Part shown: in pieces, positions 25,094 through 33,702 of the stretch
Layout of the letters: each line of letters opens with the position of its first letter
Position numbering within the stretch: position 1 is the stretch's first letter
Source of the DNA: Cyanobacteria bacterium SZAS-4
Lineage (GTDB): Bacteria > Cyanobacteriota > Vampirovibrionia > Obscuribacterales > Obscuribacteraceae
DNA: 64,000 nt
Direction: 5' to 3'
Assembly: GCA_018266255.1 (NCBI GenBank)
Contig: JAFEAT010000012.1
Coordinates: 1-64,000 of the forward strand
Notes under the pieces: model-generated
Told to the model about the DNA's origin: nothing
Databases searched by the model: none
The model's input: the letters and a program-made list of their open reading frames with translations, nothing else
Position numbers and translations under genes: made by a program

Positions 25094-26227
25094 TTACGGA
25101 GCCATTGGCGGTTGATGAGCGTATGGCGGATAGACCGCGATTCTCATTTCCTGATGAGGCTTCTGTGCGGCGGCTTGCATCATATTGGCTCGACCTGCAC
25201 CGGCTGGTGAGTGGTGTTTGGTCGGACGTGGCGCAAAGTGCGAATAGTTCGCTGCCGACGCTTGCGGTGCTGCGAATCCGTGCGACTGCATGTGCGTCTG
25301 GAATCCGCCTGGTGGAAGATTGTGAGAGGTTTGAGGTCCATGCCATGAGCCAAAGTAAGATGGCGGAGGCGCTGGTTGGTTGGTTCTAACCCGGCTGCGC
25401 ATGAGCGATTTCAGTTGGTCTTGACCTAGTAGGCTGAGCGGGAATGGTGCTGGACCTGGTCCTGACTGCGACTCCAACTGCTGTTGTACTTGTGGTGGAC
25501 GAATAATGTCGTTTCCAGAGCTTGATGGCACTGGGGCTGGCGGTGTAGCGATCTCTTCAGCGCTTGGATAGCCAAGATCGGCTAAACGCTCTTCCGATGG
25601 GATGGCAGCTGGAGCTTGAGCGAGCAGTGCTCCGCCCTGGCGAATCATGCGCTCGCCGGCACGTGGCTGTCCGAGCCAATCGTTGCTTTGAGTGCTAGTA
25701 GCGACCTGTGGTTGGAAGGACATAGGACGTGCAACTGGTTTGCGAACCTGGCGATTGACGCGCACTTGTCCTGGCGTTGCGAGCACCTGGTTGGCGGTGA
25801 CGCGAGGCGCTGCGTAGCGATTCAAAGTTGCGGCATCATAAGTAGATATGGAACGGTCGTAAGAGCGCGGCATTTCAGTCATCGACTGAGCGCCGAATTC
25901 GCTAATTTGACCAGACAATGAGGTTTGCGGCGGCGCAGCCATGCGCGGAGTCTGTGAGAGCAACTCGAGTTCGAGGTCGCGCTTGCTTGGAAGCTTTCTG
26001 TTAGGCACGAATGGACGCAGTTTGACGCCGTACGCCGTCTTCACTTCTGCGGTCCGAGGGCTTAGCGCTTGTAGAACGATTCTGGGTTTCTGCGCTTTAT
26101 TGGCAGGTGCTGTCGCTGTTGAAAGACTGGCTTTGAGGAAATCGGCAGTTCCGGCGTCTTCCGCCTGGGCCGCGCTTTGAGCTGCGAGGGGGAGACTTAA
26201 GCTGACTAGGATTGCCGAGAATTTCAT
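25094..26227 (-). CDS. Secreted Pro/Gln-rich protein, unrecognised
   Basis: 377 residues with a clear signal peptide (MKFSAILVSLSLPLAAQSAAQA). The mature chain is low in hydrophobics and rich in Pro, Gln, Ser and Ala; it contains PPP and PAPFPLS stretches and ends with His/Pro-rich sequence (GSWHGPQTSHN, YPPYAHQPPMAP). It looks largely disordered, perhaps a wall-spanning or surface protein. No domain recognised. It has its own terminator and is monocistronic. Confidence 0.7.
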   Translation of the reverse strand: MKFSAILVSLSLPLAAQSAAQAEDAGTADFLKASLSTATAPANKAQKPRIVLQALSPRTAEVKTAYGVKLRPFVPNRKLPSKRDLELELLSQTPRMAAPPQTSLSGQISEFGAQSMTEMPRSYDRSISTYDAATLNRYAAPRVTANQVLATPGQVRVNRQVRKPVARPMSFQPQVATSTQSNDWLGQPRAGERMIRQGGALLAQAPAAIPSEERLADLGYPSAEEIATPPAPVPSSSGNDIIRPPQVQQQLESQSGPGPAPFPLSLLGQDQLKSLMRSRVRTNQPAPPPSYFGSWHGPQTSHNLPPGGFQTHMQSHGFAAPQASAANYSHFAPRPTKHHSPAGAGRANMMQAAAQKPHQEMRIAVYPPYAHQPPMAP

Positions 26228-26444
26228 CTATTTGGTGGTTCCGTCGTTTGGGGTGCGACATCGAGACCGTCAACCTGAGCGTGATGCTGGCGACTTGAAG
26301 GGTTAAGTTTTCCCGATCCGATAACCAAAGTTTATTTGAGAGACCCGGGCCTGTCACTGGGAGAACTACGCATCACATCGCCCGAAAAGCCTTACGGGCC
26401 CTTGAGGGTGGGGGAATTCCCCTACTGGCAACCTGTGTGCTTTA

Positions 26445-27131
26445 TCAGTCCCAAACGAGTCGATAACCGACGCCGCGAACCGTCAAAATGTGTTTTGGCT
26501 GACTTGGATTTTCTTCTAATTTTTCACGCAGATATCTGATGTGGACATCCACTGTTCGGCTCTCGCCCAGGAAGTCAGATCCCCAGACCTGCGCAAAGAG
26601 CTGGTCTCGAGTGAAGACTCGGTTGGGATGCTTGGCCATGGCTGCGAGCAGCTCGAATTCTTTGAAGGTGAGGTCGATTTGTGTGTTGCCGACGAGCACT
26701 GTGCGGCTATCCATGTCGATTGCGAGAGCGCCCAGGCGAATTCCTTTTGGCTGAGATGGCGTCGCCACCGGGCTTTCGCGCAGGTGCGCCTTGACCCGAG
26801 CCACGAGTTCGCGGATGCGCACTGGTTTTGAGATGTAGTCGTTAGCGCCGAGCTCCAAACCGACCACTGTGTCGATTTCGGATGTGCGCGCCGTGAGCAT
26901 GAGAATTGGCGTTTTTCTGTCGTTCGCTCTAACGCGTCTGCAGACCTCGTAGCCATCCAATCCGGGCATCATCAGGTCGAGAATAATCAAGTCTGGTCTT
27001 TCGGCTTCCACAAGCTGTATAGCCTTGTGTCCGTCGTGCGCGAGCAGCGTTGCGAAACCTTCCTGATTCATTACATATTGAATCGAGTTAGCGATTTCGA
27101 CTTCGTCATCAACAATAAGCAACTTTTTCAT
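26445..27131 (-). CDS. Orphan OmpR-family response regulator
   Basis: 228 residues from the ATG at 27131 (MKKLLIVDDEV); an upstream ATG at 27164 would add an 11-residue basic leader. Receiver: DDE acidic pair, phosphoacceptor Asp in LIILDLMMPG, Thr in LTAR, Lys in ISKPV. Winged helix: LTFKEFELLAAMAKHPNRVFTRDQL and the recognition stretch SRTVDVHIRYLREKL, closing with VRGVGYRLVWD. These are textbook PhoB/OmpR features. No histidine kinase gene adjoins it; the nearest kinases at 11 kb and 45 kb have other contexts. Confidence 0.92.
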   Translation of the reverse strand: MKKLLIVDDEVEIANSIQYVMNQEGFATLLAHDGHKAIQLVEAERPDLIILDLMMPGLDGYEVCRRVRANDRKTPILMLTARTSEIDTVVGLELGANDYISKPVRIRELVARVKAHLRESPVATPSQPKGIRLGALAIDMDSRTVLVGNTQIDLTFKEFELLAAMAKHPNRVFTRDQLFAQVWGSDFLGESRTVDVHIRYLREKLEENPSQPKHILTVRGVGYRLVWD

Positions 27132-27206
27132 TTTCACTGTGCGCGTTTTTGGCGCACCCTTCATAGTATCATCGACAATATGTGTATCGACTGAGTAGAG
27201 ACCGCG

Positions 27207-28511
27207 TTGGCATTCCCCTTCCGTGACAGTTTAATCCAAAGCTATAAGTCTCCGGCTTCATGGCAACGGTCAGTTTTTAGAATTGCCGCCCTCCTTGGCA
27301 TACTCTTATTTACTAACTATGTTCTGAAATTAGACGCGGAAGCTGCAAAAAGAGCTCCAGCCAATACTGGCTACGATTCCCTCAGTCAGGTGAACTTTCC
27401 TCCGTACCCGCCGATGTTATACCCGGTGCGTGTAGGAATTGGGAATCGAAAAGCTTCGACTCGCATCGCCGTCTGGGCTCCCGGCGCTGTATTCGTTGAT
27501 TTCACGCCAATCTTCGCGTTGCAGCCAGGTTTGGTTTATCAGATAGCGAATGGACGTATTACTGAATATGCAACAGGTCGCAGTTGCGCCTTGCCCCGCG
27601 ACAAGCGCACTCGCATCGCCTCGCGCGACTATCAAATTTGGTGCGACAGTAAATGGTGGCGTGGTTCGCTCGAAATTATTCACTTCGGCAATTCTCTCAC
27701 CGTCATTAATCTGTTGGATTTGGAAAATTATTTGATGGGAGTTGTTCCATCTGAGATGCCGTCGAGTTGGCATTTAGAAGCGTTGAAAGCGCAAGCCGTA
27801 GCGGCTCGCAGTTATGCCACCGCCCACCTTGGACCGAATTCGAAGTGGTTCAAGAGCGAGGGATACGATGTGGTGCCTGACGTTCGAGACCAGGCTTATA
27901 AGGGGCGCGCGGCGGAAGCGGCGAGCACGGATCGTGCTATACGCGAGACGCAAGGCATCATCTTGAAAGATTCAGGAAGGGTGAAACCGGGATTCTACAG
28001 AGCCTGGGTGGGGGATGCCTACGAGAATCTGAATATTCGCAAGAAGGCTGTTCCGACAACGACACTGGAAAAATTGACCGGCGTGCAAAACATCGTTGGA
28101 GTAACAGTGAAACAGTGGGACGCGAATGCGAACGCACGCAGCATTCAGGTAATGGGCGCTAAGAAGACTCAAGACGTGTACGGAATCGAATTAGCCAGAC
28201 GTCTCGGTTTTGACACTGCCGGAATTATCGACGTTGTCGAATCAGGGCCGAACTGGGTCTTCACTTATCGTGGACCTGGCAACGGATCGCGCGGTCTGAG
28301 CCAACATGGAGCAGACATGCTTGCTTCACGTGGATGGAATTTCGAACAGATTCTGCGTCAGTACTATCAAGACAAAGATGGACGTTTGCGCCTCGACTAC
28401 ATGGACGGATACAAGGCCGCATCGGCGTTCAGGCAACGTCCAATGCCAGTTCAGACGCAACCGACATCGACATCGACTACAGACACAATCCCGCAGCCGC
28501 AAGAAGAGTAA
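27207..28511 (+). CDS. SpoIID/LytB-domain protein (peptidoglycan amidase-activator family)
   Basis: 434 residues from TTG 27207. One N-terminal membrane anchor or signal (FRIAALLGILLFTNYVL). The SpoIID domain (about 170-400) has the signature LMGVVPSEMPSSWHLEALK followed by AQAVAARSYA and the C-terminal GLSQHGADMLASRGW. SpoIID enzymes are lytic transglycosylases of denuded glycan strands; in non-sporulating bacteria the same domain activates or assists cell-wall hydrolases. The tail is Gln/Thr/Pro-rich. The next gene starts 1 nt after its stop. No other sporulation gene is seen, so a wall-remodelling role is preferred. Confidence 0.88.
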   Translation: MAFPFRDSLIQSYKSPASWQRSVFRIAALLGILLFTNYVLKLDAEAAKRAPANTGYDSLSQVNFPPYPPMLYPVRVGIGNRKASTRIAVWAPGAVFVDFTPIFALQPGLVYQIANGRITEYATGRSCALPRDKRTRIASRDYQIWCDSKWWRGSLEIIHFGNSLTVINLLDLENYLMGVVPSEMPSSWHLEALKAQAVAARSYATAHLGPNSKWFKSEGYDVVPDVRDQAYKGRAAEAASTDRAIRETQGIILKDSGRVKPGFYRAWVGDAYENLNIRKKAVPTTTLEKLTGVQNIVGVTVKQWDANANARSIQVMGAKKTQDVYGIELARRLGFDTAGIIDVVESGPNWVFTYRGPGNGSRGLSQHGADMLASRGWNFEQILRQYYQDKDGRLRLDYMDGYKAASAFRQRPMPVQTQPTSTSTTDTIPQPQEE

Positions 28512-28512
28512 A

Positions 28513-29328
28513 GTGGAAGACGAAGGACAGCATATCAAAACAGATTTCATGGACCGCCAAGCACGTGAAATATCGACACCTTTATTGCAACAAGGACCGA
28601 TCCGAATCGTAATTGCGATCGTCGTGATTGGTATCTTATTTGGTGGCTACAATCTAGTCATGTTCTTCATGAACATGGGCAAGAACGCAGCTATCGGAAA
28701 CGTAGCCGTAAATCTAAAAGATCCTGATCTACAAGACGGCGTGGCGCGTGTAGACGTGAACGTTTCGAACTTGAATCCAACCTGGGTCGACAAAATTCAA
28801 TTCAAATACACAATCAGTGGACCAGATGGCACCGCCGCTGCTACCGGAGTCGTAGGTGTACCAGATCAAATACCTGCGGGTGCAACAAGAACTTTCCGCC
28901 ACGTCAAATTGGGACCGTTGCAAGGCGAAGCCGCTCGTATGAAAGCCGAAATAGCCGACTTGAACATGGGACCAAAACCAGCATTGTCAGCCGGTCTAGA
29001 TGCCCGCTTCTCAGAAATCATGTTGTTAAAGGGTCCAGAAGCCGTAGGTGCATTCAACGAATTCGTAGCGCAAGCACCAAAATTCGCACCAGGATTTATC
29101 GGATTAGGTCGCGCCTACATGGCCGAAGGCGAAGACGCAAAAGCAAAAGAAGCATTCAAAAAAGCGGTAGAAATCGATCCAAAAGACGCTGACGCCCACT
29201 ACGAATTAGGCTTAGCGCTATTGAACCAAAAAGACCGAACCGAAGCCGAAAAAGAAATCGGAGCCGCGTATGAGCTGGCCCCAAACGATCCCGACATACA
29301 AAAAACAATCTCCGAAAACCGAAAATAA
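28513..29328 (+). CDS. Membrane-anchored TPR protein
   Basis: 271 residues from GTG 28513, which directly follows the SpoIID stop and has AAGAG just upstream; the open frame back to 28306 overlaps the SpoIID gene and is not used. One membrane helix (IRIVIAIVVIGILFGGYNLVMFF) anchors a periplasmic part with an immunoglobulin-like beta segment (VDVNVSNLNPTWVDKIQFKYTI; a FxxxG-type pattern often called an extracellular 'late embryogenesis' or DUF-like fold) and, at the end, two TPRs (FIGLGRAYMAEGEDAKAKEAF, AHYELGLALLNQKD). Coupled translation with the SpoIID protein suggests they work in the same envelope complex. Confidence 0.82.
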   Translation: MEDEGQHIKTDFMDRQAREISTPLLQQGPIRIVIAIVVIGILFGGYNLVMFFMNMGKNAAIGNVAVNLKDPDLQDGVARVDVNVSNLNPTWVDKIQFKYTISGPDGTAAATGVVGVPDQIPAGATRTFRHVKLGPLQGEAARMKAEIADLNMGPKPALSAGLDARFSEIMLLKGPEAVGAFNEFVAQAPKFAPGFIGLGRAYMAEGEDAKAKEAFKKAVEIDPKDADAHYELGLALLNQKDRTEAEKEIGAAYELAPNDPDIQKTISENRK

Positions 29329-29335
29329 ATGGAGC

Positions 29336-29376
29336 GCCGGCTTCAGCCGGCAAGGGCCGCCGGTCTATTGACCGGC
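29336..29376. repeat. Two adjacent GCCGG palindromes (REP-like)
   Basis: Two hairpins stand back to back: GCCGGC-TTCA-GCCGGC (29336-29351) and GCCGGT-CTATTG-ACCGGC (29359-29376), beginning 7 nt after the stop of the TPR gene. They lack T-tracts. Paired GC palindromes right after a gene are typical of REP/BIME-type elements, or they may act as an mRNA 3' end stabiliser. Confidence 0.6.
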
Positions 29377-29412
29377 TCAACACGCACAAACGTGAGGATG
29401 ACCTTTGCCTGC

Positions 29413-29440
29413 CCTTACAAGCCGGTGCTTAATTTGATGC
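29413..29440 (-). repeat. 28-bp dispersed repeat, copy B (inverted)
   Basis: Matches the copy at 24985-25012 at 27 of 28 positions in the opposite orientation. It sits in the gene-free interval 29329-29508 together with the GCCGG palindromes, between two convergent genes. Confidence 0.75.
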
Positions 29441-29508
29441 TTTTGTTCGTTTGCGCTGTTGTGCATGTCTAAACTGATCATCATGCCAAACTGTCATGCG
29501 TAAACTGA

Positions 29509-30708
29509 TCAACTCGCGGAAGCAATAGACTTCAGCACATCGACAATCTTTTCTTTCCAAATCGTACCAGTATGAATCAACCGCGGCACTTCGTGCATTG
29601 CTGCACTTCGAGCCATCTGCCCCGATGCCAGCTCAGTCGCTTTTTCAAAGTCCCGAAAAAAGTAAATTGCATTTTCGCCTGGTTTATCCACAACGAAGAT
29701 CGACGGTTTTGCTGGAACCTTTACTTCAAAAATAACGCTGCCGTCGCGTGACAAAGATACCTGCTCACTGCCCATTCCGTCCCAGATCTTGCGCTCGGTG
29801 AGGACTTTGCCTAGTTCCTTTTGATGCGGTGTTAACTCACGTACAACCTGGAGACGAGGTGTTCGCAGTGATTGTTCTAAGGTCTCTCTGAGCGGTATCA
29901 TTTCTCGCAAATACTTTCCGTGTAAACCATCAAGATATCCCTGCCAATGACGCTCTGGCACTGCCTGAATAGGATAGTGGCGCCAGTCCGTGCCCTCGGG
30001 GCGAATTCGTGGAAATGCGAGCTCGCCGTTTGTCAGATATCGATCGTTTTTTACCCACTGAAAGGGAAATTCACGACCAACTGTTTCTCCTGATTTTAGT
30101 GTCCAGGCTTTGATTAGATTCAACCGATTCCACGGTGTTACGTCAGCATAATTGTGACGAGCATAGTTGCTGCCTACAAAATCTTCTCGCGTCAATTTCA
30201 AACCGCTTGAAAGTGAGAGGCGGAAGTTGTCGTTTCCGACACATCGCAAATCTTCGACGACTACGTCTCTTCCATCTCGGAGTGCTCGAATTGGAAATGT
30301 GCTGCCAAGTTTCTGCCAGTTGCCGACCCCGTCGACAGGGTAGCCTTCCGCGACAACATCCCCGACCTTTAGTTTGCTGGCGCGCCACCAACTCAAGTCT
30401 GCCCATGTTCCGGCTGGCGTCTTGAATTTTTTTGTATACGAAAATCCGCGACCAAATGGCGACTTATCGACGGTTAAACAGGTATTGTCAGACAGTATCA
30501 GATCTACTGTTTTTCCAGGTACATCGGTGCGTCTGCAAACACTAGTGACAATCAGTCGTTCGAATAAATCTGTTCGACCGGCTCGTTCTGCCAACTGAGC
30601 TGCACTTCCCTCCATAACATGAAGGAAGTTGATTTTTGATGCGACCGCTTCTGCGGCTGCGACAGTGCAAGCAATGGTTTCTATTTGACTTGGATTTGGC
30701 ATGCTCAC
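29509..30708 (-). CDS. Unrecognised 399-residue protein
   Basis: Read from GTG 30708 (MSMPNPSQ; ATG two codons later is equally possible). No signal peptide or membrane helix. The sequence looks globular, with many Trp and Arg (DLSWWRASKLKVGDVV, FPFQWVKNDRYLTNGEL, WRHYPIQAVPERHWQGYLDGL). The KLKVGDVVAEGYPVDG and VVVEDLRCVGND segments have a beta-rich, hint/intein-like flavour, but no diagnostic motif is clear. Cytoplasmic by default. It is followed by the repeats at 29.4 kb and preceded by a 140-nt spacer. Confidence 0.6.
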   Translation of the reverse strand: MSMPNPSQIETIACTVAAAEAVASKINFLHVMEGSAAQLAERAGRTDLFERLIVTSVCRRTDVPGKTVDLILSDNTCLTVDKSPFGRGFSYTKKFKTPAGTWADLSWWRASKLKVGDVVAEGYPVDGVGNWQKLGSTFPIRALRDGRDVVVEDLRCVGNDNFRLSLSSGLKLTREDFVGSNYARHNYADVTPWNRLNLIKAWTLKSGETVGREFPFQWVKNDRYLTNGELAFPRIRPEGTDWRHYPIQAVPERHWQGYLDGLHGKYLREMIPLRETLEQSLRTPRLQVVRELTPHQKELGKVLTERKIWDGMGSEQVSLSRDGSVIFEVKVPAKPSIFVVDKPGENAIYFFRDFEKATELASGQMARSAAMHEVPRLIHTGTIWKEKIVDVLKSIASAS

Positions 30709-30848
30709 GTTATAGTGCGAAATTCAGCGACACAACATCTGCGATGCGCTACGCTGGCATCCACTCATATTATGTTTGACGTGGTGAGAATTTCGTGAGT
30801 GCTTATCAGCATTCTGTTAGCAGTTCGGAGACGGCTCGAGATTTACGG

Positions 30849-31841
30849 TCAAGGCTTTTTAGTGGACTGGTCGCAGAGCCACCACTTGTTGTATGTGTTC
30901 CACTCTTCTGCATCAGTGGTCCACTCAGCATAAGGCGCTATACCTAATACCGCTTGCCGTTTGCATGTCGGATCGGCGAGTGCATCTTTGACACCGACTA
31001 AAGCTACTTTCAAATTTTCTGCTTGCTTATGGTGCAGCGCCGTAACGTCTTCATATGTTGGAACACCTATCATCAATTTGCATTGTGCTCCATGGTCTGC
31101 AATGGCATTGGCATAGCGAATCACAAGATCTTTCATGTACCCGGCATACCAGCGAGGCAGGAAGCAGACTGTGTCGTACGCCATTATGGCAATCTGGTCT
31201 GTGAGCAAACTGACCCTGCCGATGTAATCCGGATTCCAACTGAATGGTACCGCCGCTGATAGCATACTTCCGGCGGGTAGCGAGGTGCGGGTGAGTTTAA
31301 GAAGATCCATAAATGAAGGGTCGTCATTTATGCAGTACTCGAAGTCCCATTGCACACCGTCATATCCGCACGATTGGACTAGCATCGCGGCTTGTTCGGC
31401 CATTCGCGCCCTCACTTGAGGCGAGTTCAAATTCACCTCCCCGTGCATGTTAGGGCCTACTGCTCCGATCCAGGCAATTATCTTCGTTTTTGGACACTCA
31501 CGGTGTAGAAAGTCTATAAATTTGTTTGCTGATTTGGGCGCACCAAATCGAAGATTTCCTTTTGCATCAATGTCGCGGCAATGGAAGTAAGCGAAAGCAA
31601 TTTGTTCGCGATTCAGCAACTCTGCGATTTGTTTCAAGTCGCTATCACTGACTTTACCGTGATACCACTTTGAGCCGAGCCAAAGCCCATTTTGACCCAA
31701 ATTGAAATTCTGCGAGCCCGGTTGGGTTACGGAAGAGAATGAATAGTAGTCTGCTGCTAGAGCGCCGATCCCGATAGCTGTCGCCAACAAAAAAGTGATA
31801 CCGATGTTACGAGCAGCGATTAGTAGCTTCTTTGAGTTCAA
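30849..31841 (-). CDS. GH18-like glycoside hydrolase, membrane-anchored
   Basis: 330 residues with an N-terminal membrane anchor or uncleaved signal (IGITFLLATAIGIGALA). The domain is a GH18-type barrel: CGYDGVQWDFEYC gives the DGxxxDxE motif with catalytic Glu168, and IAMAYDT, MIGVPTYE and a late YAEWTTD supply further strands. GH18 enzymes act on beta-1,4-linked N-acetylglucosamine (chitin, peptidoglycan-like glycans); some are spore- or wall-lytic. Outside location fits a wall-facing or environmental chitinase. No chitin-binding domain or operon partner is present. Confidence 0.82.
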   Translation of the reverse strand: MNSKKLLIAARNIGITFLLATAIGIGALAADYYSFSSVTQPGSQNFNLGQNGLWLGSKWYHGKVSDSDLKQIAELLNREQIAFAYFHCRDIDAKGNLRFGAPKSANKFIDFLHRECPKTKIIAWIGAVGPNMHGEVNLNSPQVRARMAEQAAMLVQSCGYDGVQWDFEYCINDDPSFMDLLKLTRTSLPAGSMLSAAVPFSWNPDYIGRVSLLTDQIAIMAYDTVCFLPRWYAGYMKDLVIRYANAIADHGAQCKLMIGVPTYEDVTALHHKQAENLKVALVGVKDALADPTCKRQAVLGIAPYAEWTTDAEEWNTYNKWWLCDQSTKKP

Positions 31842-31984
31842 CGTCTAAGTTCGCAAAAGTGATGAACATTTCAATATAACATTGTTGTCTATCGCGTGGT
31901 GTTTTGCGTCTCTAGTCCCGGAACTAGCCAGGAACCTGCACCGTCTGGCAGTGTAATGAGTACTCGTTATCTAAAGCCTATCGA

Positions 31985-32773
31985 TCACTTCAGCTTGGAG
32001 CAAGCCTCGTATTCATCGTGGCGGCGAAACCATAAACCAGTTTCATTGCGTCCCAGCGGTGCTCGATCTAGCCACTGATACATGTTCCAGAGCCCATCAA
32101 CACCACGCGAATATGTCGAATAGGTGTGATAAACGATACCGTCTTCGAGTGCAAAAGCGCTCATGCCAGGTCTGTCGCGATGAAATGTCGGGACATCGGT
32201 GCCGCACATGTTTGCGAATTGTTCTTCAACCGCAGCGCCACCACCTTCTTTTCCCGGGCGCCATTCAAATGCAGTTTCGCTTCGATAGTTATATGTGATA
32301 CCACCATGGCGCTGTTCGGCCTCGCTAAACGCCACACTAAAATCTGTATTGAAATCACTGTGACTTGAAGACGCCCACGGAAATTTCCATTCCATGCGAT
32401 TCTTGTATGCTTGCAATTTCGCCAGTGGAGCTCTCGACACTGCTGAAAATGCAACATCGTGATTTTCCAGATGTACGAAAATTCCGTTGAATCCGTCTGC
32501 AATCGATGAGCAAGATGGGCATCCTGCCTTGAAATCAGGTCCAAACATGAAGTGGTAAACAATGAGCTGAGAACGTCCATTGAATAGATCTTTCAGCGAC
32601 GCACGTCCGTGATCGGTATCAAATTCATAGTCCTTGTCGACTTTTACCCATGGGAGCGCTTGGCGTTGCTTGGCCAGTTCGTCGCTGCGACGAGTCAATT
32701 CTTTCTCAGCTTCGAGCAACTCCATGCGTGCTGTGAGCCACTCTTCTCGACTGCCGATTTTGTGCTTGCTCAT
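31985..32773 (-). CDS. DUF899 thioredoxin-like protein
   Basis: 262 residues. Begins with the DUF899 pattern (REEWLTARMELLEAEKELTRRSDELA), then a thioredoxin-like core (LIVYHFMFGPDFKAGCPSCSS, CPSC at 85-88) and FSAVSRAPLAKLQAYKNRMEW, with conserved RPGMSAFALEDGIVYHTYSTY towards the end. Family members are presumed redox proteins of the cytoplasm; their substrate is unknown. It is divergent from the TetR gene, whose regulator could control both. Confidence 0.85.
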   Translation of the reverse strand: MSKHKIGSREEWLTARMELLEAEKELTRRSDELAKQRQALPWVKVDKDYEFDTDHGRASLKDLFNGRSQLIVYHFMFGPDFKAGCPSCSSIADGFNGIFVHLENHDVAFSAVSRAPLAKLQAYKNRMEWKFPWASSSHSDFNTDFSVAFSEAEQRHGGITYNYRSETAFEWRPGKEGGGAAVEEQFANMCGTDVPTFHRDRPGMSAFALEDGIVYHTYSTYSRGVDGLWNMYQWLDRAPLGRNETGLWFRRHDEYEACSKLK

Positions 32774-32902
32774 CGTTTCTCCAGGACTTTCTGCTGACGC
32801 ACTTAACTATAAGCCAGTGGCTTGCAGAGAGGTAGCGACATGTCGAAAGTTTCACGACATCAATATTGTTCCGCACCCCAAACCAAATGCAGTACCATGC
32901 GA

Positions 32903-32932
32903 TTGGACTTTGTTTGTGGGTAGAATTAGAAT
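32903..32932 (+). promoter_or_regulatory. Probable promoter of the tetR gene
   Basis: TTGGAC (32903-32908) and TAGAAT (32927-32932) are spaced by 18 bp, 31 bp before the ATG. A second TAGAAT directly precedes the -10. Confidence 0.5.
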
Positions 32933-32963
32933 AACTGTCTGAAAGGTTTGCAAGCGGGCTGCA

Positions 32964-33548
32964 ATGGCGTTACAGAAAACTACCCCTACCAAGGACAAGC
33001 GCGAGGCGATCATTGAAACGATGCTCGACCTGGTTGTCGAGCGCGGGTTTCATGATGCTCCCATGTCGCTGCTGGCGAAGCGCGCAGGCGCTAGCGCCGG
33101 GGTAATCTATCACTACTTCGCAAGTAAGGATGAAGTCATTCACGCCGTATACCTGCACGTGAAATCTCTGAAACTGCAATCTATGTTGGAGAATCAGCTG
33201 CCTAATTCCTCTTTTAAGCAAGCCTACCTGCAGATGTACGTGAACGCTTACAACTTCTATCGGACCCATTTGCGTGAGACTCGATTCTTGGATCTCTACG
33301 AGAATTCGACGTTCTGCGATGCGAATCCTCCGACTCCTGCCGCAGATTTGCAGCCTGATATCGCTGAATTTATGAAGTCATTTCGCCCAAAAAGCGAAGG
33401 CGGCGTACTGAAGAATTTGCCGCTTCCGGCAATTTATGAATTCGCTTTCGGTACAGCTCGACAGTTAGCAAAAAAGGATCTGGTTCTGGATTCTTCAGAG
33501 CTCAAAAATGTCGCATTAGCATCGTGGGCGGCTATTTCTGACGACTAA
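32964..33548 (+). CDS. TetR/AcrR-family transcriptional regulator
   Basis: 194 residues. The N-terminal HTH (about 12-58) fits the family: IIETMLDLVVERGFHDAPMSLLAKRAGASAGVIYHYFASKDEV is the usual spacing, with recognition helix SAGVIYHYF. The C-terminal ligand-binding part is helical and specific. It is followed 154 bp later by an aldo/keto reductase, with a TetR-type operator between, so it most likely represses that gene (and perhaps itself) until an aldehyde or quinone-like inducer appears. Ligand not predictable. Confidence 0.92.
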   Translation: MALQKTTPTKDKREAIIETMLDLVVERGFHDAPMSLLAKRAGASAGVIYHYFASKDEVIHAVYLHVKSLKLQSMLENQLPNSSFKQAYLQMYVNAYNFYRTHLRETRFLDLYENSTFCDANPPTPAADLQPDIAEFMKSFRPKSEGGVLKNLPLPAIYEFAFGTARQLAKKDLVLDSSELKNVALASWAAISDD

Positions 33549-33569
33549 ATAATATTTTTTGTGGGGTAC

Positions 33570-33589
33570 TAGAATGAACGTTCGGTCTA
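33570..33589. promoter_or_regulatory. TetR-type operator dyad
   Basis: TAGAATGAACGTTCGGTCTA is a 20-bp dyad with 8 of 10 half-site positions symmetric (TAGAnnGAAC / GTTCnnTCTA). A further TAGACC half-site lies at 33615-33620 facing GGTCTA at 33584-33589. The position between tetR and the reductase gene, and similarity to TAGACC...GGTCTA operators of NemR-type TetR regulators, support the assignment. Confidence 0.65.
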
Positions 33590-33702
33590 TGGTTGAATGT
33601 TAGCAGTCTCGGTTTAGACCACAAATACCTCCGCCACCATATTTGATGCCTGATGCATAGGGCTCGAATTTTCGTGCGGACTCACAACGAAGGATTTAAA
33701 AC

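Noticed and set aside
26381..26400. GCCCG...CGGGC hairpin near the orphan regulator gene end
   Set aside because: Short arms and no T-tract, so not called as a terminator.
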